A DNA stretch of 64,000 nt from Romanomermis culicivorax (lineage: Eukaryota > Nematoda > Enoplea > Mermithida > Mermithidae). Shown piece after piece: positions 43,101 to 53,012 of the stretch (its first letter is position 1; the number at the start of each line of letters is the position of its first letter). The DNA lies in contig CAWUHX010000101.1 in assembly GCA_963922205.1 (NCBI GenBank), positions 515,001 through 579,000 of the forward strand, read 5' to 3'. The notes below the pieces were generated by a model, which saw only the letters and a list, made by a program, of their open reading frames with translations, was not told the DNA's origin and did no database searches. Position numbers and translations under genes: made by a program.

Positions 43101-46100
43101 GATGCTACATACTTTGTTCAGCTTTAATCAATAATTTCCGTTATTTTCACTGATTGATGTTGCACAAAGTATATGTCTGCATAAAATTGCCCACAAAGAA
43201 CTTTTAGGCGTATAATGTACTAATAGGGTAGTGTAGAAAGTACGGGTTCCCGATTCTACAATTATGTATGAAATCCCCGTCGTGAAAAAATTTGAACGAG
43301 TATGTTTTACTTTCAAATCTTCATCGTCGCCGAACTTTCCCAATTTTAGAGCATCCATCATCGCCTTATTTTTCTTCATATCTTCAGCCGATAAATGTTC
43401 ACGTCTGTAAATTAGATCATAATTGAAAAAGAGTAAATCTGAAACTTCAAAATTTTCATTCTTGAAAAACTTACATTTATTTTCAATCGAAGATTTTACA
43501 TCTATTTACTAATTAAGTGATTCTTCCACATCCTCAGAATTTAACTTTAAAAAATTTTAGAATGACTTTTCTAGTACTAAAAAATTCAAAATTTCACACT
43601 CTAAATATTGAAATTTTTACCTCCTTTTAGTATCGACGTACAAATTTTCTACAGTATAATAGTCTGCTTGATAATCGCCGATTTGTTCCTTGAATTTTAA
43701 AAATTGAAAAATTGAGCAGAAAATTCTTCCATCGGAAAAAATGGTTTACCGTTTTTGGTTGCGGAAAAATCCATCCATCTTTACAACGACTAAAGTTTAA
43801 AATTTTAGTAGAAACTTGACCTGCCGTAATGTCGTTCGACATCAACATGTCGACTTCGTCTATAGTTTCGTGTTCAGTGCTCTGGAAAAAAGACAAAAAA
43901 CGATACGGTGGCTCCACAGCCAAGAAAAAAATTATTGCGTAAAAATCAGGGAATAAAAACAAAATGTAAACTCACAGTGATACAAATCAGAGGTCCCCAA
44001 GGTCGAAAATTTAGGTAAGGGTAAGGTCGTAAATTGTAAGGGTAGTACTTGACATACGCCCAGCGCCGTGCCGTGACCTTTTTTTGCTTCCTATTTCATT
44101 GCAGTGGGAGTGGTCTGAGTACTTTCACCACAAAAAAATTCTCACTTACAAAAATCAATAATTACACTTTTACAGTCAAAAAACCTTTACTATTTCGACA
44201 CCATTTTCCAGCTCCCAATCATGCAACAAGGATGTACAAATTATACGCAGCGAATGGTCGGACTTTCAAGATTGTCGTGCCAACTGATTCCTGCAAATTT
44301 CAAGAATCCGGCACGACATACTTTTGGAAACATTATTTGCACCAGCATCTTCAGCAGTATGGGCTCATTCCATCACTGATAAGGGTTGGAACAGTGCTTC
44401 CAATTAAAAGTCCTGATGCTCAATGCTGCTTTAGTATTATTAATCCCATTACATTATGAACTACGAGTTTGAAACCAAGTACCACGAGTTTGAAACCAAG
44501 TATCAAACCAAGTATCCATGTCAACAGACCTCACATGTCTCAACTCATAGCAGGAAAGTATGCCACAGGTTGGGTAACCATATGCGCACAGAAGACCCAA
44601 CGCAGAAGCGGGGAAAAGGAAAGGAGAGCATGAAGAGGAAGAATTTGAAGAACATGTTTTTCTTCCCAAGGGGCGATTGATAAATCACATATACATAAGT
44701 CATTATTTCATCTCCCAATTATATATATAATGATTTCCTACAAGTAGTATATATTAATGTGCTGATATACTTTCCTAAAAATCGCTATATGGCACAGAAG
44801 TTGCATACTTTCCCATTATGATTTGCTCAGTAAATGTGTCAAAAAGAGCAGTGAGTAATTCCTCACAATCACACATTGTGCAATTTTTCTCGAATTACTA
44901 TAACCTACTGGTGAGAGGATGAGGTCTGCCAAAATTTTTTGCTTTAGTGAGTCGTTTTTATGGGGGTAGTAAATGAATTTCGAAATCTAAGACGGGGGTA
45001 ATACCCCCCCACCCATGGGGTGCTCTGTTATGAATCTTGTGTCCTATATTTGCTATTAATGTAATTGATTTATAAATGAGTTGAGAATGATATGTACAAT
45101 ATTTATTTTTGTGTTTTTTACAGATTTCATTCTTTAATTTATTCAAACTATACATAAATTTTGGAGAAAAGCGACTTCTAATCATGCTGCTGTAATAAAT
45201 TTTTTTATTTCGATGACTGACAAACGAAAGGCATCGTGCTGAAGGAATTATGCCGGGTGGTCAAGATAACATGGGTTTAGGCACAATGGCCTGAAAAAAG
45301 CACTTGGCGACCCATCCACCGATTAACAGCCACCTCAAACATTTGCCAAAGGCAACAGAAAGTTTAAAGAAGCGCTTGAGCAATAAATGACATCACTTAT
45401 TGCAAGCTGAACCAACTCATTGGAATATGAGTATTATATGTTGAACCGTTTAATCAAACAAAAGCTTTCCATAATGGCCGGGCTTCAAGGTGACAAAAAG
45501 CTGTTGCTATGGAATGACCAGTGGACCTTAGCTGCCAACAACAAAAGTCAAAGATCCAATGGACTATTGGAAAATCAAGAAGAATAAGTATCAATCACTT
45601 GCAAACCTCTCACGACAATTTTTATGTGCCCTGTCGTATGCCCAAATCCACGTGACTGGCGCGTCAGATAAATAACGCTCGGTGAGGGGCTCGAACCCTC
45701 GACCTTCTGCATACAAGGCAGACGCGCTATCTAACTGCACTAACCGAGCCACGTGGATGGTTCGGAAATTGTGGTTGTAGTGGTGGTGGTGAGTGCGGGG
45801 CATACCGCGTAATGAGTAGCCAGACGCACCACTACAACAGCACCACCAACAAGTTTATCCAGCGAACATTTATTCATCACAAGTGGCACTATTTTCTCAG
45901 GCGTTAGGACAAGATTATCACTAGAAAAATTTGAAATGTTAGCGCATTTGTCGAAAAATTTGAGGATTATAAAAGTTTATTAAGAATCATGAAAATAAAT
46001 CAATTTCAACGTCATTTTGTTATTTTTTCTATCCACGTATGTATTATTTTCATCAACATGTACATAATTTTCAAGGTAGTGCCCTGCCAGTGCCAGATAC

Positions 46101-48866
46101 CATGGTGCCTGGGACATCCCTTGCTTAAAATGAATCATACCAAAAAATAATGTATATATTTTGTGGTTTTACAAACTGCATTTGAAAATTTTTTTAATGT
46201 TGGACTTTTCGTGTTTTACACATCTTGGAGTGTCCAGGAGGCGGAAAAAACCGAAAAAATCATTTGAACCACGTTCTGGACACTATCCGACAGGATGATC
46301 CAGTATTCTTTTCAGCATTTCTGTGCTAACATATTGTGCTAATTTCAATCCTATTTGTGTACCATTTTGGGAGTTGTAGCGATTGCCACACACTGCACTG
46401 CCATTCAAATATATTTTTGAATCTGAATAAATCCCCAACCAATAAAGTTGTGAGAAAACATGATTCTCCACATGTAATAAATTAAAAAAAAAATGTGGCT
46501 TCAATGCTAGATAAATTTTGATTTATCTAGCTTTGATATTTGCTGAACGACATGATTCAAATGAAAGGGCAAAAATTTAAAAAATTTTTATTAAATTTCA
46601 GAAATCTAGTCATTCTGCCGTTTTTTACAGGAAAATACAAGAGTTATTCTGTTATATTTGAAGGGCACTATAACGACTATGATTTCATTTATCTTCATCT
46701 GGCTAAGCTCAAGTGGAGTGAAGCGAGGTGCCTCCTAATGTAGAAAACCCGACATTCTTAAAATTTGGAACCCGATACATCTCTAAAACCTACGCGAAGA
46801 AAACAAAAACCACAGAACTAAAAAAACAGTATAAACTTAAGGCGGAGAAAAAATGCATTATTGTTCAAAAATCACAGACATAAAAATCAAAATGTAGAAA
46901 ATCGTAGGGATAGAGAACGAACTTTAAACTCAAGTCCAAAAATAGAAACAAAATGCCAAGAAAAATATGGCCAAGAAAAAATGCATCTTTTTATAAAACC
47001 ACATAGATAAAAAACAAAAAGAATGAACAAAAATCAGAGATAGAAATGAAAATGTAAACTAGAGACGAAAATGCATGTTTTACAAAAACCACATTTTTCG
47101 CATTACCTGAAATCGAATTTTCTGATAGACTTTAGATTTATTGTCCCAAATCGTGGCACGATCTTCGGGCGGAAATTCCGCTCTATAGATAAAACTAACG
47201 TCGCCTCGTTCCCAAGTTTTTTCGTTGAAGTTTATCAAAGTTGTATTCAACCTAAAATTTCCGGCAAAAAAACATAAATTTACACTTTACAATAATTTCA
47301 CAAAAATCTACCTTATCATCGAACCTTTCTTGTATATTTTACAAACGTCGGATGGTAGAATGCTCGAAACAAACGGAACTGAAATTTGTTAACAAATTTA
47401 GTCAAAATTTCAGCTTTACATGGGATACTATAGCTCACTCCAGCTATGAAAATCCCATTTCAATTCCAAATAAAAATCGGGCATTTTTTTCAGGGCTTCG
47501 ATAACGGCCGATTTTTTACCGTGTATAGATTCGCGAGCTTGCGATTTTAATTTTTTCAATAACTGCGTGACTGTAATAAAAAGGAAAAAAATTTCGATCC
47601 AAGATAAAAATGTAAACTTTTGCTTTTACTCGTCGGTCTATTGCCGTAACTTATTGCTTCGGATAAAGGCGACCATCCTTGACTATTTTTCATTTTAACC
47701 GGCGCGTCTTTGGCCAAAAGTTGGCTTATACAAGCTGAAAAATTGGCGAAAAAATTTCGAAATGTGGTTTGAAAAATTGTAATTTTTGTCAAAAAGACTG
47801 TAGAGCACGTATTTTTTCTTATTTTTTCTCATTTTCGAACGAAATGTCAAAAATACCAAGTTTTTTGCCAGCAATTAGAAAATCATTTTTGAAGAAACAA
47901 AGATGGAAAATGTCAATTTTCTCGCAGAAAATACAATTTTTGATTGAAAAATATTGAAAAGTATCAATTTTTTGATAGAAAATAGTCATTTTTGAAGAAA
48001 AAATGGTCAAAAAAGTCAATCTTAAGGTTCATTTATGAAAAGCGGTCGAACTTTGGCAGAAAATGAACATTTTCGAAGAATGTTCGAAAAAAGCAGGCTG
48101 AATATCATCTTTTCCGATAGAAAGTGGTCATTTTTGAAAAAAGTTGAAAATTCATTTTTAAATGAAAAGCCTAAAAATGTCAATTTTCTGACATGAGATC
48201 ATGATTTTTGAAAACAGATCAAAAATGTAATTTTCTGAAAATAATCATTTTTGAATTAAAAAAACGGTCAAAAACTTTTTTCCTCTGTAGAATACGTTCA
48301 TTTTTGAACGAAAAACGGTGGAAAATGTCACTTTTTTATCATGTTCGATTTCAGAATTTACAATTGGAAACGTTTAAGAACGTCATCCATCACAATGAGA
48401 CACTTTATTGATATTAACTGGTTCAAGATCAAGTGAATGCTAAATTTCTGTTGTTTAGCATATTTATGCAAATTTTAGTGTAAAGATGTGTGACAGGAAA
48501 AAAACCGTTAGTGTAACATTATTTCACTTGCTCTTAATGTGCCAAAAGTCAGAATTTACAGAGTTCTGTAAATTTCCACAGTTTACACTACAAAATTTAC
48601 GTTCGAAGTGTCAAGTTTTAGAAAGAATAGGCTTCGAAGATGATAAAAAATTGCTTAAAAATAAAACAAGAGATAAAATTGGCTACAAAATTCTCACTCG
48701 TATGATTTAACATAACGGCCAAATGTAGGGGCGTATTGCCGTGCGGATCGCGTAAAAATACGTCGCTGGACCTGGATTTTAAGAGCGATTTCATTTCGGC
48801 TACATTATCTTCGAAAACGGCCTTGTGTAAAGCGTATTTGGCCGACGAATCCACAAATCCGGACAT
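37185..48866 (-). CDS. ANKRD13: ANKRD13-family ankyrin-repeat protein, short C-terminus
   Basis: Twelve exons join in exact phase: 48698-48866, 47630-47734, 47439-47570, 47312-47378, 47107-47251, 43750-43881, 43621-43688, 43311-43404, 39333-39494, 38814-38842, 38652-38752, 37185-37315. Total 1335 nt, 444 aa. Residues about 8-90 form ankyrin repeats (DPHGNTPLHLAVMLNH; MKNSQGWSPLSEAI). The conserved ANKRD13 domain follows: MPDFYLELKWDFHSW, VSSILPSDVCKIYKKGSMIR, WERGDVSFIYRAEF, EYISAPPGHPPCLGRPVVL, STEFPLTVDA, MPPGFPVRLDIPLLASVSAKITF and FEAPNSY. Family members bind Lys63-ubiquitinated membrane proteins through C-terminal UIMs at endosomes. Here the protein stops 11 residues after FEAPNSYR's Tyr, so no UIM is encoded. 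Exon 10 is only 29 nt. Upstream in-frame sequence to the acceptor at 48908 is probably 5' UTR. Confidence 0.93.
37500..38635. repeat. Degenerate ~50-bp intronic minisatellite (CATTTTTGACC...TTCAAAAA...)
   Basis: About 1.1 kb of diverged units like AACATTTTTGACCATTTTTTGTTCAAAAATTGACATTTTCTACC, in the ANKRD13 last intron. The same unit forms arrays at 47770-48340, 54100-54730, 56130-57060 and 58330-58990, and matches the core of the CATACATGTAA elements (for example 655-700). Confidence 0.75.
38879..39170. mobile_element. Repeat starting CATGCACGGCAAGAATTT (copy 1)
   Basis: It is similar along its length to 56643-56900: CACGGCAAGAATTT, GGGTGGGTGAGCAAAAAAA, CATACAAAATAT, ACTGYCTTCGAAAAAGTTCAG, GATGATTTTTTC(G/A)GG. 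The right end is unclear. Probably a TIR element related to the copy at 56643, whose ends are both CATGCACG-like. Confidence 0.5.
39540..39999. other. ANKRD13 intron segment, no feature seen
   Basis: Part of the 3.8-kb intron between ANKRD13 exons 8 and 9. No coding, RNA or clear repeat signature. Confidence 0.35.
40000..40995. repeat. Degenerate ~100-bp tandem array (CTGCTTTGATGTCGCTGCATTGTCCA...)
   Basis: About nine diverged units of the pattern GCTTTGAT(G/A)TCGCTGCA..GT.CA.CATG.GGTACCAGATT.GCACGCAATTT.GGGTGATTTTGCATC.AAGCAAG. It is in an ANKRD13 intron. A reverse-complement patch is at 5970-6480 in the kinase intron. No open frame persists through it. Confidence 0.7.
41455..41815 (+). pseudogene. 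Relic of a hAT-transposase/CGGBP1-like N-terminal zinc-finger domain
   Basis: A + strand reading with two in-frame stops gives KLRTSRKQHVSDRIVTDRKLLKCGLCELVIE, then DSHVK and RHIELL (a C-x2-C ... H ... H pattern of BED-like fingers), then KQIFISQALKNLHETPKANKEFELHLTTDF. The latter is like the segment after the finger in CGGBP1-type, hAT-derived proteins. About 110 residues, truncated and stopped. It is the only transposase-like sequence I found among the many hAT-like elements, so its family could have mobilised some of them; this is inference. Confidence 0.5.
41838..42065 (-). mobile_element. CATACATGTAA-family element, copy 4, truncated
   Basis: Left end CATACATGTAATTGGGGGG and the GGCTAGCCATATGG arm (41913-41926) are present. 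The block GCGACCCCCATACTTCTGA(T/C) is tandemly duplicated at 41934 and 41975. The other end is lost, so no duplication is visible. Confidence 0.7.
42143..42574 (-). mobile_element. CATACATGTAA-family element, copy 5
   Basis: 432 bp, perfect 8-bp duplication ATTCAAAT at 42135-42142 and 42575-42582. The ends have mutated (CATACACGTAA / TTACCTGTATG). It carries the CGCTTCGCGCC hairpin near 42378 and the GGCTAGCCATATGG palindrome near 42248. Confidence 0.9.
42678..43047 (+). mobile_element. CATACATGTAA-family element, copy 6
   Basis: 370 bp, perfect 8-bp duplication CTATGCAC at 42670-42677 and 43048-43055. It starts CATACATGTAACGG and ends CTATGTATG. It sits 103 bp from copy 5 in the opposite orientation, both inside the ANKRD13 intron. 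Confidence 0.9.
43986..45030. mobile_element. Possible TIR element (CAGAGGTCCCCAAGG) in ANKRD13 intron
   Basis: The left end CAGAGGTCCCCAAGG and the inverted right end CAGAGCACCCCATGG are similar. The flanking 8-mers ATACAAAT and TTATGAAT match poorly. Pieces of the same ends (CCTTGGGGACCTCTG, GGGGGGTATTACC) lie at 39090-39250. It contains an unrecognised 136-codon + frame (44049-44459) with no family motif that I can name. Confidence 0.4.
45210..45640. other. ANKRD13 intron segment with degenerate coding-like text
   Basis: Broken + frames (for example LEYEYYMLNRLIKQKLSIMAG near 45430) look like decayed coding sequence of an unknown mobile element. No family is recognised. Confidence 0.3.
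45676..45749 (-). tRNA. tRNA-Thr (anticodon TGT)
   Basis: A 74-nt perfect cloverleaf: acceptor GCTCGGT/ACCGAGC, D stem GTGC/GCGC (one G-T pair), anticodon stem TCTGC/GCAGA with loop CTTGTAT (anticodon TGT, reading ACA), T stem GAGGG/CCCTC with loop TTCGAGC. The B box GGTTCGAGCCC is good. The A box (TAGTGCAGTTAG) departs from consensus. No TTTT terminator lies close downstream. Nine-base inverted repeats (ATCCACGTG at 45646-45654, CACGTGGAT at 45750-45758) bracket it, so it may have moved as part of a larger element. Confidence 0.75.
45850..47106. other. ANKRD13 intron, AT-rich
   Basis: No gene or clear element. 46790-47060 repeats AAAAACCACAGA(A/T)AAAAA and AAATGCA motifs (low complexity). 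Confidence 0.35.
47770..48345. repeat. Degenerate ~50-bp intronic minisatellite, ANKRD13 first intron
   Basis: Units like AAAAATGTCAATTTTTTGATAGAAAATAGTCATTTTTGAAGAAAAAATGGTC. It is the reverse complement of the unit at 37500-38635. Confidence 0.7.
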
Positions 48867-48907
48867 ACCGGATGGTCTGGAGTCAACCGTTAAATGCGGT
48901 TCAAATA

Positions 48908-49915
48908 CTAAAAATAAAGGCTTAAAAATTCAAAAAAAGTCAACTTTTCGGCTTAAAATGATAAATTTAGCATCTAATGACCAAATAATGTGGGAACATT
49001 GTAGAAAACGATAGCGCACGTTTCACATGCTTTACAGTTCAAGATGTTAGTGTAATGTAAATTACAGATGATCGTTTAGTATAGCAGCTTTACAACAATA
49101 TTTTTTGCGAAAAAAGTTAGCCTTCATAGTTAAGAAAAGGAAAAACGTTTGAAAAATAAAAAAAAACAGAAAAAGAAGAAATAATGAATATAAAAAGGAA
49201 ATGATCGTAAATTGACTAGCAACTAGAGTGAATATGATTAATCTTCATTAGCTCTCTATTCTTGTGAGTTCTACACTTGATCAGGCTGCTCGTAACAATT
49301 TACACTGGGATAAAAAAAGATATTAACGTAACTTGGTTAACTGATTTTTGGATATATTGCTTCAACGTTAAATGAAAATTACTTTTTGTAACTAAACATT
49401 TGAACATTCAGAAAGATCCTCAAAGTGACTTGCTGAAATTTTTAACTTTTGACTCGCAGTTTTCCATAACTTTAGGACTTGCAAAATAATTGAAATGATG
49501 CATTTTTCAGCGCGTTCTAAATGCTACGCCATCAAAAATTTCCAAAAAATCAAGTTTTCTCCATTTCTCATCTAATATATCTGGAGCCAGTAAATTACCA
49601 ATCAATCATGATTATTCATCAAAAAAGATTGCTTTCAGGTTGTATAAAAGCATAAAGGTATCATATTACTGAACTGAATAGCACTAATTCCAGCGCTAGG
49701 CACCAGAATACAATTGCGAATTTTGTTATTCTATAAGGTTGGAAAATGAATCTTTTCGGTTATCTAATTCCTGGATGAAAGCTCTAATTTTTCAGTGAAT
49801 TCAATGAGTTTTCAGTCGAGCAAACCAAAATTAAAAAATTATGCAAACAAACAGAAATTTGGATTCTTCAGCCAAAAGACTTCTGCTATTTTTCTATGCT
49901 GATGAAATATCTGTT
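48908..49915. other. Intergenic region upstream of ANKRD13
   Basis: No gene seen. GTGTAA motifs lie at 49045-49060. From 49490 it contains decayed text of the GCGC-hairpin families (GCGTTCTAAATGCTACGCC, TCCAGCGCTAGGCACCAG) without hairpin or ends intact. Confidence 0.35.
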
Positions 49916-49917
49916 AG

Positions 49918-50162
49918 GTCCGACCAGTTGCGGGGGGTCTCAAATTTATGAGATGGGATCACCAAGTTTCCCAAATTTTTTTAAGCCTCCCCAGAAAATA
50001 AAAAAAGTTGAAAATTTCTAGAGTTTTCCCAAAAAATGGTCAAAAAGTTACTTTTTCTAAAATTTTCAGCTGGTGGTGGGCGTACCAGCATTTGGGTATA
50101 GAGTTCGAACAAGTTGGGGTGAGTTTCCCTCAACCTCCTCCCTTAGCAATTACAGATAGGTA
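49918..50162. mobile_element. Second copy of the GGTCCGACCAGTTG repeat
   Basis: It starts GGTCCGACCAGTTGCGGGG and ends CTTAGCAATTACAGATA, matching 8628-8922 at both ends with a shorter middle. No duplication identified. Confidence 0.5.
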
Positions 50163-50772
50163 TGTCTGATGATGTTACAATAGTTTCCGAAGTGTAAAAT
50201 GTCCGAGAAAGCCGAAAATTCTAAATTACCGCAACATTTTTGTCAAAATAATCGAAAAAAACCTGGATTTTCGCCAAATACGTCAAAAAACAATACAAGA
50301 CCAAACATTTATCCCTAACATTCCGATGTTCAAAAGCTATAAGCGTAAACTAAGTCGACATTTTTTAGCCGCGCAACAAAAATGATACGAAAAAAAGAAA
50401 AACTTTTATATTCCAGCGTTTCAAAAACGCTGGAAAATGAACTTTTCCAACATTTATTTCCTACGACAGAACGTCTTTATCACAATCAATTCAATGAATT
50501 TTCAGTCAAGCAATCTAAATTTCAAAAACTAGGCAAGCAATTAAGAATTTGGATTCTTCAACCAGGAAGAACTCGTACTGGCTTAAAATGTTTCAATCAC
50601 ACGAAAATCAAAATTTTTTACATATAGCGAAAAGATTCTGAGAAAAATCTTCGTTTTCATCAATGTCGTCAAAAAACCATAACATCATCAAACATTTATT
50701 CATAATATGTTGATAGTTAAAAGCTACAAGCATAAGCTACAACGAAACTTTCTAGCCGAGAGCACTAGAAAC
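50163..50772. other. Non-coding DNA with relics of hairpin-family elements
   Basis: CCAGCGTTTCAAAAACGCTGGAAAATGAAC (50414-50443) forms a CCAGCGTTT/AAACGCTGG hairpin like the TTCCAGCGTTTTAGAA blocks in the CAGGGCCGTGCGC family. Otherwise nothing clear. Confidence 0.35.
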
Positions 50773-51076
50773 ACTGGTTTTTTCCATGAACTTTTTTCCA
50801 CAAATGTGGAAAGAAGCCAAATTTTTTTTCCACATTAGGAAAATTTTTTAAAAGACAAGTTTTCGTTTTAAAATCCTCGTTTTTTCGCTTGAAAATGCTG
50901 ATAAACGCTTTATTTAAGTGCTTTTGAGCCCGAGTACATGTATGGGCTTAGTACATGTATGTACACCCCGAGTACATGTATGGGCTTCCAGTAAATAGAA
51001 AAAATTTGTACATGTATGGGCTTCCAGTAGATAGAAAAAATTTGGTTGACGATGATGATATGATTGACGACACGAC
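50773..51076. mobile_element. Left-end fragment of a CACTGTTTTTTCCAC element plus GTACATGTATGGGCTT repeats
   Basis: 50773-50930 matches the first 170 bp of the nested element at 30304 (CACTGGTTTTTTCCATGAAC, TTTTTTCCACAAATGTGG). It is followed by four GTACATGTATGGGCTT-type repeats (50935-51025). No right end found. Confidence 0.5.
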
Positions 51077-52746
51077 CACTGTTTTTCCCCCCAAATCGTG
51101 CTTTTTCGGGAAAAAAAATTCGGAAAAGGGAAAAAAATTTTGGGCTCTTTCCCCATTTGGGGAAGAAAATTTTGGGGATCGGATACAGAAAAGATGCATT
51201 TTGGTGCACTTTAGAAGGTCATAATCTCAAAATTTTCCGGCGCTTCGCGCCGATTATAACTTTAATAATCATTATTATGCATTACTTAGCTCAGGCGCGG
51301 CTTTTAGCATGTCTACCTTCATTTATCATATAATCTATAATAGCTTTCATCATCTTGAACGTATTATCTCATGTTTTCATTGGTAATCTTCAATATTTTA
51401 TCATAATATTTAATGAAGATTCGCATTTTTTCTTTTTGAGAAAGATCAATACGTCAAGTCTCTAAGCTTTTTGATGCAATTATTTCTTTTCGAACGTAAA
51501 ATCAATTCAAATGCTTCATGGAAATATCTTTCGGAAATTTATACTCTGCTTACCAGGCTTTTTTTTCATCAAAAATTTACAGGCCAAATGGCTCCTAGAC
51601 CTAAATTTTTAGGAGCCAAACAGACATTTTTAGGGGCCATAAATAATCAATGCACACTTTTGATAAAAATTAATGCATTATATAATTCGTATAGTTTGAT
51701 TATATTTAATCCAAATTTACTTGTATCACAGATAGGGCAAATTTTTTGAATTCGCTTTTAAAACGGAACTCATCAAAAAAGTATATTTTCAGTCAAAACA
51801 CGACACGTTTATTCATTACGCTTATTAGCAAAATCACCAGTTTTATATCGCGTTTCTTTAGCCCATATTTTGTAAGTACTTTCGGAATCAAAATTATTAC
51901 AATTGCTGTGGCATTTCTGCTAACGCATCAACACGTCCAAATGTTCAGCTTTATTTGATGATCGATGAAAAATCTAATTTTGCTATTTCATTTTTTGATC
52001 GAGTAAGACTTTACTGTTGTTCGCGACCGAGTTTTCGTCTTTAATCTGTTCACTAGAGAAAAACAACTAAAATTCGGTTAAACTTCAGCTGAATTTTTCG
52101 GAGCCAAATTGGCTCCTTGAAGTAAAATTTTAGGAGCCATTTTCGAACTTTTAGGAGCCCAGGCTCCTAAAATGACTAAAAAAATGCCTGCTGCTTACTC
52201 ATATATTTTCGACCAAGTATGATGAGAGTTTACAAATAAATTATACTGGTTTTAAAACTTTTCAAGTAAAATTCTAGAAATTACGAATTTTTAACACAGA
52301 ATTCAAATCTAATTCTTGAAATAAATGTTCGGAAAATTGATTTTCCAGCGTCGCAGAATATCAATACCCAAAAATTTTTTCCGGCCTACGCGCCGGAAAC
52401 ATTAACATCCCTTTCTTTTGGGTTCTCACTTGTCGTCCTAGAGGACTTAACCATCGATTTCTCATGTAATTCAGTCATTATGGTTTTGGATAGTTTTTTG
52501 GATAGATAGTTAGTTTGCTTGAAAGTTTTTCCAATGCTTGTAGATTAAACTTTGAACTCGAAAATTTCAATTTTTCCTCAATTTTAATTAATTAACGGGT
52601 CACCAGAAGGCTTGAAAAGGCTCAAAAATACCTAAATAAAACGTCTGTGAGCATTTTTAAGCGAAAAAAACGACTTCGGGAAAATGGGGAAAAATTTTTG
52701 ACCCCTTTCCCCATTTGGGGAAAAGGCCCGGGGGAAAAAAACAGTG
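51077..52746. mobile_element. hAT-like element, CACTGTTTTT...CAGTG family, with nested insertion
   Basis: 1670 bp, perfect 8-bp duplication GACACGAC at 51069-51076 and 52747-52754. Ends are CACTGTTTTTCCCCCC and, inverted, CACTGTTTTTTTCCCCC. GCGC hairpins lie at about 51239 and 52380. Its own length without the nested 637-bp element is about 1025 bp, close to the 1032-bp relative at 30304. Confidence 0.92.
51554..52190. mobile_element. Nested hAT-like element, CAGGCWTTTTTTT family with GGCTCCTAA repeats
   Basis: 637 bp, perfect 8-bp duplication CTGCTTAC at 51546-51553 and 52191-52198. Inverted ends CAGGCTTTTTTT / CAGGCATTTTTTT. Near both ends GGCTCCTAAAA/TTTTAGGAGCC occurs in several copies, forming subterminal inverted repeats. 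No coding. Confidence 0.9.
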
Positions 52747-53012
52747 GACACGACTGCGACGAGACGGATTCATAATACAGTAAATTATACTATCAACGCG
52801 GGTCATTTTTCTTTAGAATAAACCTGCATTTAAAAATATCTCACAGACATATATCATCGCCAGAATGTAATTTTAAATTTTACCCCGACTTTTTTATTTG
52901 CTCCCATGTTAGACAGCCTTGGGTTCATCAATTAGATGTACGTGTTAAATGAAGAGAAAAAAATTCAAATGTATGAATGAAATCGTCTACAAATCAGAAA
53001 AACGACTACGAA

